A DNA stretch of 64,000 bases. It comes from Streptomyces zhihengii (lineage in GTDB: Bacteria > Actinomycetota > Actinomycetes > Streptomycetales > Streptomycetaceae). Below are positions 24,747 to 31,949 of the stretch, one piece after another; the first letter of the stretch is position 1; each line of letters starts with the position of its first letter. The DNA is taken from positions 5,295,501 to 5,359,500 of the forward strand of contig NZ_JAFEJA010000001.1 of NCBI RefSeq assembly GCF_016919245.1, written 5' to 3'. Under the pieces are notes generated by a model. It was given only the letters and a program-made list of their open reading frames with translations. It made no database searches and was not told where the DNA came from. The translations under genes and the position numbers were made by a program.

Positions 24747-25397
24747 TCAGGCCGGTGCGACGAACCCCGACTCGTACGCCGCGATCACCGCCTGGGTGCG
24801 GTCGCGGGCGCCGAGCTTCGACAGCACCGCGCTCACATGGGACTTGACCGTCTCGGTGCCGACGACGAGCCGGGCGGCGATCTCGGCGTTGGACAGCCCG
24901 CGGGCCATCAGCCGCAGCACGGCCGCCTCCCGTTCGGTGAGCGCCGCACGTTCCATCAGGGCACGCGCACGGGAGTTGCCGTACTCGGCGGCGAGCGAGC
25001 GCACGGCGGCTGGGAAGAGGAGGGACTCGCCCTCGGCCACCACCCGCACGGCGTTGACGATCTCCGCCGGCCGGGCGCGCTTCAGCAGGAAGCCGTCGGC
25101 ACCGGCGCGCAGCGCCTCGTAGACGTACTCGTCGTTCTCGAACGTCGTGACGACCAGGATCTTCGGGGGTTCCGGCACGGTGCGCAGGACCGCGCGGGTC
25201 GCCTCGATGCCGTCGAGCAGCGGCATCCGCACGTCCATCGCCACCACGTCCGGCCGCAGTTGCCGCACCAGCGGGATCACCGCGGCGCCGTCGGCCGCCT
25301 CGCCGACCACCTCGATGTCCGGCTGAGCCTCCAGCACGGCGCGCAGCCCGGCCCGTACGAGGGGTTCGTCGTCGACGAGGAGAACGGTGATCGGCAC
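24747..25397 (-). CDS. NarL/LuxR-family response regulator
   Basis: 216-aa two-component regulator. The receiver domain has LLVDDEPLVRAGL, the phospho-acceptor Asp55 in VVAMDVRMP, the switch TTF and FLLKRARPAE. It is followed by a LuxR-type HTH (LTEREAAVLRLMARGLSNAEIAARLVVGTETVKSHVSAVLSKLGARDRTQAV). The start is GTG at 25397. The cognate kinase is the gene at 25578-26783 on the same strand, immediately upstream, and the ABC exporter genes divergent from that kinase are the likely targets. Confidence 0.95.
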   Translation of the reverse strand: MPITVLLVDDEPLVRAGLRAVLEAQPDIEVVGEAADGAAVIPLVRQLRPDVVAMDVRMPLLDGIEATRAVLRTVPEPPKILVVTTFENDEYVYEALRAGADGFLLKRARPAEIVNAVRVVAEGESLLFPAAVRSLAAEYGNSRARALMERAALTEREAAVLRLMARGLSNAEIAARLVVGTETVKSHVSAVLSKLGARDRTQAVIAAYESGFVAPA

Positions 25398-25417
25398 CCG
25401 CCCAGCCTAGGCCGCCC

Positions 25418-25516
25418 CGTCGCGCTGCCCAGGCCCTGGGCTCGTCGCGCTGCCCACGCCCCGGGCTCGTCGCGCTGCGCGTGCCCTGGGCTCGTCGCGC
25501 TGCGCGTGCGCCGGGA
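25418..25516. repeat. 25-bp tandem repeat, four copies
   Basis: Four consecutive units near 25 bp starting at 25418, 25443, 25468 and 25493. Each starts CGTCGCGCTGC and, in the first three, ends GGGCT. They fill the gap between the kinase gene's stop and the response-regulator start, where they may affect cotranscription. Confidence 0.8.
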
Positions 25517-25577
25517 CGGTCTTCCCCCCGCCGCCGGGACGGTCCCACCGCGAACCCCGCCCCCGGGCGGCGCCTCC

Positions 25578-26783
25578 TCACCGCGGGCCGTCGAGCGGCA
25601 GCCCCACCGTCACCCGCCATTCGTCGCCGTGCGGGCCGGCCGCGGCCTCCCCGCCCAGGAGCGCCGCCCGTTCACGTATCCCGCGCAGACCGCTGCCCTT
25701 GCCGTTGCTGTTGCCGCCGACGCCGTTCCCGCGCACGGCCGCGGCGCCCTCGGTGATCGGGTTGCGCACGTCCAGCTCCAGCCGGCCGGCCGCGACGGCG
25801 ATCCTGACCCGGGTCGGCACGGGGCCCGCGTGGCGCAGCACATTGGTCAGCGCCTCCTGCACGATGCGGTAGCCCTCCCGGGAGACGGGCCCCGGGACCT
25901 GCGCCAGCGGCCCGGACAGTTCGGCGTCCAGTGCGGCGCCCGAGGCCCGGGCGGACTCCAGCAGCCGGTCCGCGTCGGCGAGCGTCGGCCGCCCGCCTGC
26001 GGGGCGCTGCCCGGACTCGCGCAGCACCAGCAGCACGCGCTCCAGGTCCTCCAGCGCGGCCCGGCCGGTCTCCTCGATGGCCGCGAGCGCCCGCTCGGTG
26101 AACTCCGGGCTGCCCGCCGCCCGCGCCGCGCCCGCCTGTACGACCGCCACGGTCAGGGCGTGGCCGATCGAGTCGTGGAGCTCCCGGGCGATGCGGTTGC
26201 GTTCCAGGAGCTGTTCGGTGCGCTCCTCCAGGGCGGCGAGGCGCTCGTCCGCCGAGGGGCCGAGCAGCCGGCGCGCGAGCAGGGTCATCAGTTCGCCGAG
26301 CCCGACGACCGCGGCGAGCAGCAGCGCGACCGGCAGGGGCACGAGCAGCGCGTACCACCAGTGGCCGCCCGGGAGGGGGACGAGGGAGTCCGGGGCGGGG
26401 CCGTCGCCGCCGGCCGCCGAGGCGAGATCGGTCGCGAGGCCGAGCAGGACGACCGTGATCCGGCCGGTCAACAGGCCGAGACCGAGGCGCAGTTCCAGCC
26501 ACAGCACCGTCCGCCAGCGGTCCGCCCAGGTGGCCGAGGAGGTGACCGCGATGCCGGAGGCGTCGTCCTTGTACCCGTGCGGCGACAGCAGCACCCGCGC
26601 CTGGAGGCCCTCGACCATGCGCATCGCCGGGAGGAAGCCCAGCAGCCCGAGGGCGATCACCGGGATGTACAGGTCCCCTTCCGAGATGAAGAGCCAGATG
26701 CCGAACACGAAGGTGCCGATGAACAGATGGAGCCAGCGGGTCCAGGTGACCCGGCGGCCCAGGGGGCGCAGGAGGCGGAGCAT
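25578..26783 (-). CDS. Sensor histidine kinase (DesK/NarL type)
   Basis: 401-aa membrane kinase. Four or five hydrophobic segments lie in the first 170 residues, with a coiled coil around 175-200. HisKA_3 follows with RIARELHDSIGHALTVAVVQAGAA (His203), then HATPase_c with EGYRIVQEALTNVLRHA and a GKGSGLRGIRERA G-box after an unusual Gly/Asn-rich insertion (NGVGGNSNGKG). The ATG at 26783 lacks a strong ribosome site. It pairs with the response regulator downstream and is divergent from ABC exporter genes, an arrangement typical of drug or bacitracin-type stress sensing. Confidence 0.93.
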   Translation of the reverse strand: MLRLLRPLGRRVTWTRWLHLFIGTFVFGIWLFISEGDLYIPVIALGLLGFLPAMRMVEGLQARVLLSPHGYKDDASGIAVTSSATWADRWRTVLWLELRLGLGLLTGRITVVLLGLATDLASAAGGDGPAPDSLVPLPGGHWWYALLVPLPVALLLAAVVGLGELMTLLARRLLGPSADERLAALEERTEQLLERNRIARELHDSIGHALTVAVVQAGAARAAGSPEFTERALAAIEETGRAALEDLERVLLVLRESGQRPAGGRPTLADADRLLESARASGAALDAELSGPLAQVPGPVSREGYRIVQEALTNVLRHAGPVPTRVRIAVAAGRLELDVRNPITEGAAAVRGNGVGGNSNGKGSGLRGIRERAALLGGEAAAGPHGDEWRVTVGLPLDGPR

Positions 26784-26891
26784 TCCGCCATCGTGCCAGC
26801 GGCCCCCGGGCGGCGGCTCCCCCGCACGGGGGAGAAGCTCTCCACCGGCGGGGGAGGCCCGGGCGCACCCCGTCCGGCCAGGCTGAGGGCC

Positions 26892-27827
26892 ATGACCAGC
26901 ATCGAGATCAGAGACCTCACCAAGGAGTACGGCAGCCGGCGTGCGCTGGACGGGGTGACGTTCACCGTGCGGCCGGGCCGGGTCACCGGCTTCCTCGGGC
27001 CGAACGGCGCCGGGAAGTCGACCACCATGCGTCTGGTGCTCGGCCTGGACCGCCCGACCTCGGGCGCGGCCACCATCGGCGGGCGGCCCTACGCCGCCCT
27101 CGACGAGCCCGTGCGGCACGTCGGCGCGCTCCTCGACGCCGGGGCCGCCCACGGTGCGCGGACCGCCCGCGACCATCTGCGGTCGCTCGCCGCGGCGGGC
27201 CGGATCCCGCGCGGCCGGGTGGACGAGGTGCTGGAGATCACCGGGATCGCGTCCGTGGCGGGACGGCGGATCCGCACGTTCTCGCTGGGCATGCGCCAGC
27301 GGCTGGGGATCGCGGCGGCCCTGCTCGGGGACCCGCGGGTGCTCCTGCTGGACGAGCCGTCGAACGGCCTCGACCCCCAGGGCATCATCTGGATCCGCGA
27401 GCTGATGCGGGACCTGGCCCGGGAGGGCAGAGCCGTCCTGGTGTCGAGCCATCTGATGGGCGAGACGGCGGCCTTCGCGGACCATCTCGTCGTGCTGGGC
27501 CGGGGGCGGCTGCTCGCCGACACCGGGATGCGGGAGTTCGTCGACGGCTGGACGACCCCCCGGGTGCGCCTGCGCACGACGGAGGGGGACCGGCTGCGGG
27601 CCGTGCTCGCCGGTGCCGGGTTCACGCCCGTCGCCCAGGAGGACGGCCGCTGGAGCGTCGACGGCGCCCGGGTGGAGGACGTCGGGCCGCTCGCCGCGCG
27701 CGAGGGCATCCCGCTCCTCGAACTGGCCGCCGATGAGCCCTCGTTGGAGGAGGCGTATCTCGCCCTCACCGCCGAGGAGACCGAATACACGACCGTCCGG
27801 CCCGCCGCGGCCGTCCAGGAGGCATGA
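26892..27827 (+). CDS. ABC transporter ATP-binding protein
   Basis: 311-aa exporter-type ATPase. Walker A is GPNGAGKSTTMRL, the signature is SLGMRQRLGIA, Walker B is VLLLDEPSNGLDPQG and the H-loop is VLVSSHLMGE. A C-terminal DUF4162-like tail ends in LEEAYLALTAEETEY. GAGGGCC precedes the ATG. Its permease follows after 3 bp. Being divergent from a sensor kinase, it is probably induced by that system and may extrude a lipid or antibiotic. Confidence 0.95.
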   Translation: MTSIEIRDLTKEYGSRRALDGVTFTVRPGRVTGFLGPNGAGKSTTMRLVLGLDRPTSGAATIGGRPYAALDEPVRHVGALLDAGAAHGARTARDHLRSLAAAGRIPRGRVDEVLEITGIASVAGRRIRTFSLGMRQRLGIAAALLGDPRVLLLDEPSNGLDPQGIIWIRELMRDLAREGRAVLVSSHLMGETAAFADHLVVLGRGRLLADTGMREFVDGWTTPRVRLRTTEGDRLRAVLAGAGFTPVAQEDGRWSVDGARVEDVGPLAAREGIPLLELAADEPSLEEAYLALTAEETEYTTVRPAAAVQEA

Positions 27828-27830
27828 GCG

Positions 27831-28583
27831 ATGACCCTCGCACCCGTGGTGCCCGTGCTCCACTCCGAGTGGATCAAGATCCGTTCCGTGCGGGGCCAGT
27901 GCGTCGCGCTCGCCGCGATCGTCGTGTCGACGGTCGCCTTCTCGGTCCTGATGTGCGCCACCCTCGGGCCCGAGGACACGGCCGAGGCCGGGTTCGACCC
28001 GGTGCGCGCCTCGTTCTTCGGCCTCAACTTCGGCCAGATCGCCGCGATCTGCTTCGGCGCGACCGCCGTGGCGGGCGAGTACCGGGGCGGGGCGGTCCGC
28101 GTCTCGCTCACGGCCGTCCCCCGCCGGGGCCTCTTCTACGCGGGCAAGCTCGCCGTCGTCGGTCTGCTGGCACTGGCCGCCGGGCTGCTGACCGGCGCGG
28201 TCTGCTTCTTCGCCGGGCAGGCGGCCCTCGGCGACCACGGTGTCGGCATCGGCGAGCCCGGCGCGCTGCGGGCCGTCGTGGGCTGCGGTCTCTACCTGGC
28301 GCTGATCACCCTGTTCGCCGCCGGGCTCTCGGCCCTGCTGCGCAGCGCGCCCGCCGTGATGGGCATCCTCATCCCCTTCCTTCTGATGCTGTCGTTCGTC
28401 CTCGGCGACGTCTCGGAGAGCAAGGGCTGGATCGACTTCCTGCCCGACCGGGCCGGCCAGCAGATCCTCCTCCAGGACCCGTCCGGACCTCTGGGTCCGT
28501 GGACCGGCATCGGCGTCCTGGCGCTCTGGGTGGGCGCGGTGGCGTGGGCGGGCTTCCACCGCCTCTCCCGCCGCGACGCCTGA
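27831..28583 (+). CDS. ABC-2-type transporter permease
   Basis: 250-aa integral membrane protein with six predicted segments and the ABC-2 layout: a cytoplasmic start HSEWIKIRSVRGQ, a coupling region GATAVAGEYRGGAVRVSLTAVPRRGLFYAGK and a large periplasmic loop before the last helix. GGAGGC is upstream of the ATG. It forms one exporter with the ATPase 3 bp upstream. The substrate is unknown. Confidence 0.93.
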   Translation: MTLAPVVPVLHSEWIKIRSVRGQCVALAAIVVSTVAFSVLMCATLGPEDTAEAGFDPVRASFFGLNFGQIAAICFGATAVAGEYRGGAVRVSLTAVPRRGLFYAGKLAVVGLLALAAGLLTGAVCFFAGQAALGDHGVGIGEPGALRAVVGCGLYLALITLFAAGLSALLRSAPAVMGILIPFLLMLSFVLGDVSESKGWIDFLPDRAGQQILLQDPSGPLGPWTGIGVLALWVGAVAWAGFHRLSRRDA

Positions 28584-28701
28584 ACCGGCCGCCCCGCGCC
28601 GGCGCGGCGACGCCTGAATCGGCCGCCCCGCGCCGTTTCGCCCCCGCCGGCGCGGCCCCCCGGCCCCCGCTCGGCCCGGCCCCCGCCGACGGGGGCCGGG
28701 C

Positions 28702-29190
28702 TCAGCCCGCTCCCGCCGCCGTTCCCGCCCCCGCTTGCGTCGCGGGTGCCGGCGGCGTCCCGCGGGTCCACGCGATGCGCAGCGACTGGCGGGCGATGCG
28801 CCACCCGTCCGCCGTCCTGACCAGCTCGTTGTCCAGGTGCCCCGCCGAGACGAACAGCTCGCCGGTGCCGTCCGCGAGGACATGGGTGCTCAGCAGCGCG
28901 CCCCGCGTGCTCGCCCGGTCCCCGTCGACCTCCACGACGGTCCCCGTGGCCAGGTGCACCGTGGGCCCGAAGGGGGCCATCGCCTTCCGCACCAGCTCCA
29001 GCACGGCGCCGCGGCCGTGCAGGGTGCCCACGGGCCACTCGACGGCGACGTCCTCCGTGTGGAACGCCGCCGCCCACGTCTCGTCGAACCCCCGCTCGTC
29101 CAGCGACCGCGCGTACCGCCCCACGAGGTCCTCGATCCCGGCCCGGTCCGTGAGGGCACGCAGCTCGCGCCCCATCTCCGTGATGTCCAT
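28702..29190 (-). CDS. NTF2-like (SnoaL_4) protein under a MerR-type promoter
   Basis: 162-aa single-domain protein: IEDLVGRYARSLDERGFDETWAAAFHTEDVAVEWPVG is a classical SnoaL_4 start, with VHLATGTVVEVDGDRAS and DGWRIARQSLRIAW at the end and a short Ala/Gly-rich tail. It probably binds a small hydrophobic molecule. No Shine-Dalgarno sequence precedes the ATG, and the predicted transcript starts at or next to it, so the mRNA may be leaderless. The promoter carries a SoxR/MerR-like palindrome, which suggests induction by redox-active or toxic small molecules. Confidence 0.85.
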   Translation of the reverse strand: MDITEMGRELRALTDRAGIEDLVGRYARSLDERGFDETWAAAFHTEDVAVEWPVGTLHGRGAVLELVRKAMAPFGPTVHLATGTVVEVDGDRASTRGALLSTHVLADGTGELFVSAGHLDNELVRTADGWRIARQSLRIAWTRGTPPAPATQAGAGTAAGAG

Positions 29191-29197
29191 GACCGGC

Positions 29198-29228
29198 AGC
29201 CTGCTACCTCAAGCGCCCTTGAGGTCAA
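29198..29228 (-). promoter_or_regulatory. MerR/SoxR-type promoter with 20-bp palindrome
   Basis: On the minus strand TTGACC (29228-29223) and CAGGCT (29203-29198) are 19 bp apart, the long spacing typical of MerR-activated promoters. The spacer region holds ACCTCAAG-N4-CTTGAGGT (29206-29225), a perfect palindrome matching the known SoxR box core CCTCAA-N6-TTGAGG. No merR or soxR gene is adjacent. Confidence 0.65.
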
Positions 29229-29260
29229 GGGGTGTTGAGGTCCGGCGTACGGGCAGGCGC

Positions 29261-31324
29261 TCACCCCGTGGGTACGGACTCCTTGCGGGGGCGGGGCGCG
29301 GAGCGCCTGTCGAGGGCGGTCACGCTGGTCACCACCGAGGCGTGGAAGCGGTCCACGGCCGCGTCGACGCTGCGGATGAAACCCGACTCGGCGTTGCCCC
29401 GCGCCAGGCCCATGCCCTTGAACAGGGAGAGACGGAACCCGGTGATGGGCGAGCCGTCCTTGGGCAGAAGGTCCCCCGGTTCGGGGCGGAGCCGTTCCAG
29501 CGTTCCACGCGGTCCCTTGCCGTCCGCGACGAGGGTCTCGACGTGGAGGTCGGCCGGAGCCTCGGCGAGCGCACGGATCAGGCGTTTGACGGTCGGCAGC
29601 GGATAGCTGCCCTGTGGGGCCTCGATCTCGATCGAGGTGCGCAGCTTTCCGGTGCGGAGATCGGCGGCGATGGCCAGGACCCCCGGTGTGCCTTCGATAC
29701 GCAGTTCCGACGTCAGCCGCCCCTCCTCGCACAGTTGGTCCGCCAGGGACTCCCTGCGCTCGTGCGGCGCCACCCCGCGCCTGGTGCGCTGCACGGGCAG
29801 GGCCTTCTGGCCCAGCTCGCCACCCAGGCGCAGACAGACCTGGCGGACCAGCTGCTCCCAGCTGATGACCACGTCGAGGGCGCGCTCGTCACCCTGGCAG
29901 AGGGTCTCCGTCTCCACGCCGTTGCGCACGGGGACCCAGGCGGGACCCATGTTCTGGAAGCCGTGGCACCCCGAGTTCTCGTGCTGGAGGTAGTGGAGCA
30001 GCTCCTGCAGCAGCCAGGCGTGCGTCGAGTTGCCCACTCCTTCATGGCGGATGAGCATCTGGGCCTGGTGGGTGACCTCGGCCCACGACAGGTGCCAGAG
30101 GGCCACCTTGTGCTTCCGGCGGCCGTCCGTCTTCACCTCTACCAGCGGATGGCCGTCGAGTGCCACGTCGTTGGAGAGGGTGATGACCGCTTCGTATCCG
30201 CGCCGCGCGGCGATGTCCATGTAGCTCTGTACCTGCTCCGACCTGAGCGGGTTCCCGTTCGTCTTCGTCTCGACCAGCGCCGTCCAGAGCTTGCCCGCCC
30301 GTTCCACGCGGATCACGCCGTCCGGCCGCTTCGGTGCGTCGCCGTGGGGCAGAGCCACCTCGACGAACGTCTGCATGCGACCGGCCGGAGCCCCGAAGCC
30401 GGCGGTGAGGCGACGACCGAACTCGGGCACCTCGGCCATGACCGAGAGCAGCAGCGAAGTGGCCCGGACCTCGCGCTCCTTGTCGCTCTTGAGGGAGGTC
30501 GCGGGGAACAGCCGCGAAGGCCGCCATGCGTCGTTCTCCGCGAGCGTCGGCTTGGCCGTCTTCGGCAGGGTCACCTTCTTCTTCGCCGTCCTCGGTCCGC
30601 GAGCGCGCCGCGGCGTTACGGCATCCGCGGGCGGAGCGGCGGTCTCACCGGCTTGTTCGGCGGGTGCGGGTGCGGGTGCGGTGGCGTCGGCGGTCGGGGC
30701 GGAGGCCGTCCGTTGTCCGGGGACCTCCGGCGACGGTCCGGCCGGCTCCGCGAGCTGTTCGGGAGCGGGCTCATCGGTCTCTTCGTCCACCACGATGCCG
30801 AAATCCGTGGCGAGTCCCGCCAGGCCCGACTCGTAGCCCTGCCCGATCGCGCGGAACTTCCACTCCCCGCCTCGGCGGTACAGCTCGCCGAAGAGGATCG
30901 CGCTCTCGACTCCCGCGTCGGTGATCGTGAAGCCGAGCAACGCCTCCCCGGCCCTGTCCGAGACCGTGACCCGAAGGTCGTCGAGACTTCCGAAGACGGC
31001 CTCGCCGTACTGACTCGCGGCGATCACGATCCGCTCGACGCCGGAGGGCACGGCGGACAGGTCGATGCTGATGCGGTCCTCGCTGCCGCCGTCCGTCGGG
31101 TTCTTGCCGAGCAGCTGCACGCTTCCGTCGCGGGCCGCCGGGTTGTTGTAGAAGAAGAAGTCGGCGTCGCTGCGGACCTTGCCGTCGGCGTCCAGGAGCA
31201 GGACGGAGACATCCGCGTCTCCGTCGCCCGAGGCGCTGGTCCAGCGGAGACTGACCACGACCGCGTCGGTATCGGCGCTGAGCTCCGTCAGGCCGATGTT
31301 CGACCCCTTGGACATCTCTCGCAT
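29261..31324 (-). CDS. TerD-domain protein fused to a PD-(D/E)XK nuclease-like domain
   Basis: 687 aa. A TerD stress domain occupies about 1-175: MSKGSNIGL start, acidic Ca-binding-type stretches SGDGDADVS and RSDADFFFYNN, and GFTITDAGVESAILFGELYRRGGEWKFRAIGQGY. A Pro/Ala linker runs to about 260. Next comes a restriction-like core with RPDGVI (Asp335), ALVETK (Glu352, Lys354), EQVQSYMD (Gln364) and GYEAVITLSNDVA, then a long C-terminal domain with no recognised motif. The ATG at 31324 has GGGGGG four bases upstream. An in-frame ATG at 31315 (MSKG) is also plausible. It is likely a cytoplasmic DNA-processing or defence protein. Confidence 0.85.
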   Translation of the reverse strand: MREMSKGSNIGLTELSADTDAVVVSLRWTSASGDGDADVSVLLLDADGKVRSDADFFFYNNPAARDGSVQLLGKNPTDGGSEDRISIDLSAVPSGVERIVIAASQYGEAVFGSLDDLRVTVSDRAGEALLGFTITDAGVESAILFGELYRRGGEWKFRAIGQGYESGLAGLATDFGIVVDEETDEPAPEQLAEPAGPSPEVPGQRTASAPTADATAPAPAPAEQAGETAAPPADAVTPRRARGPRTAKKKVTLPKTAKPTLAENDAWRPSRLFPATSLKSDKEREVRATSLLLSVMAEVPEFGRRLTAGFGAPAGRMQTFVEVALPHGDAPKRPDGVIRVERAGKLWTALVETKTNGNPLRSEQVQSYMDIAARRGYEAVITLSNDVALDGHPLVEVKTDGRRKHKVALWHLSWAEVTHQAQMLIRHEGVGNSTHAWLLQELLHYLQHENSGCHGFQNMGPAWVPVRNGVETETLCQGDERALDVVISWEQLVRQVCLRLGGELGQKALPVQRTRRGVAPHERRESLADQLCEEGRLTSELRIEGTPGVLAIAADLRTGKLRTSIEIEAPQGSYPLPTVKRLIRALAEAPADLHVETLVADGKGPRGTLERLRPEPGDLLPKDGSPITGFRLSLFKGMGLARGNAESGFIRSVDAAVDRFHASVVTSVTALDRRSAPRPRKESVPTG

Positions 31325-31507
31325 CGAGCCCCCCTGACTTCAGGACCGCATGCGGACACCCCGGCGCCGTATGCGTTCCGTGACGTAGTGCGTACATCCG
31401 GCGCGTACGGATGAACCGTAGCGCCGAAGACGGCGGTATGTGCAGGTGATGTGAAGAACGGGGAGCGGATCGCGTCGCACTGCCGCCGCCGGCTGGACGC
31501 GAGGCGC

Positions 31508-31759
31508 TCACCCGCCGGTCCCCGCGGCGTTCGCCACGTATCCGAGAGGTGCGCAGCAGCCGGCCGATCTCCAGCCCGGTCCAGCCCGTCTTCCCTGCAG
31601 CTCGCGCAGGGCGCCCCGGGCCGGGCTCTCGCCCCGGGCGGGTCCGCCGCCCGGCATGGCCCAGCGCACCCCCACCTCCTCGTTGTCGTAGCGGAGGAGG
31701 AAGACGGAGCCCTGGGGGCCGACGAGGGCGACGCGGGCCGCCCTGGGGGGAGTACGCAT
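31508..31759 (-). pseudogene. NUDIX hydrolase remnant, frameshifted
   Basis: The frame reads like a NUDIX start: PPRAARVALVGPQGSVFLLRY and WAMPGGGPARGESPARGALREL, which is the first half of the Nudix box. After REL the expected EExG part is lost in this frame but continues in another as GKTGWTGLEIGRLLRTSRIRGE. One indel near 31600 thus breaks the gene, and the C-terminal half is missing. The remnant lies between the TerD fusion gene and the ABC exporter. A sequencing error could explain the frameshift but not the missing end. Confidence 0.6.
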
Positions 31760-31949
31760 CCGGTCGTCCGGCCACGGGTCCTAGGACCGGCGACGGGGAT
31801 TTGTTGCGGAGGGATGAAATCCGCTTCGGGCCGTGTTGCAGCCTTCCGGAAGATCAGGCCCTGACCGCGGCAGCCGGTCCGCGGTGGGGCCGCAGGTCCC
31901 GGCGCGGGTGCGGCCGGGAGACGACGGGGAAAGCGACGGGGAGGCCCAC

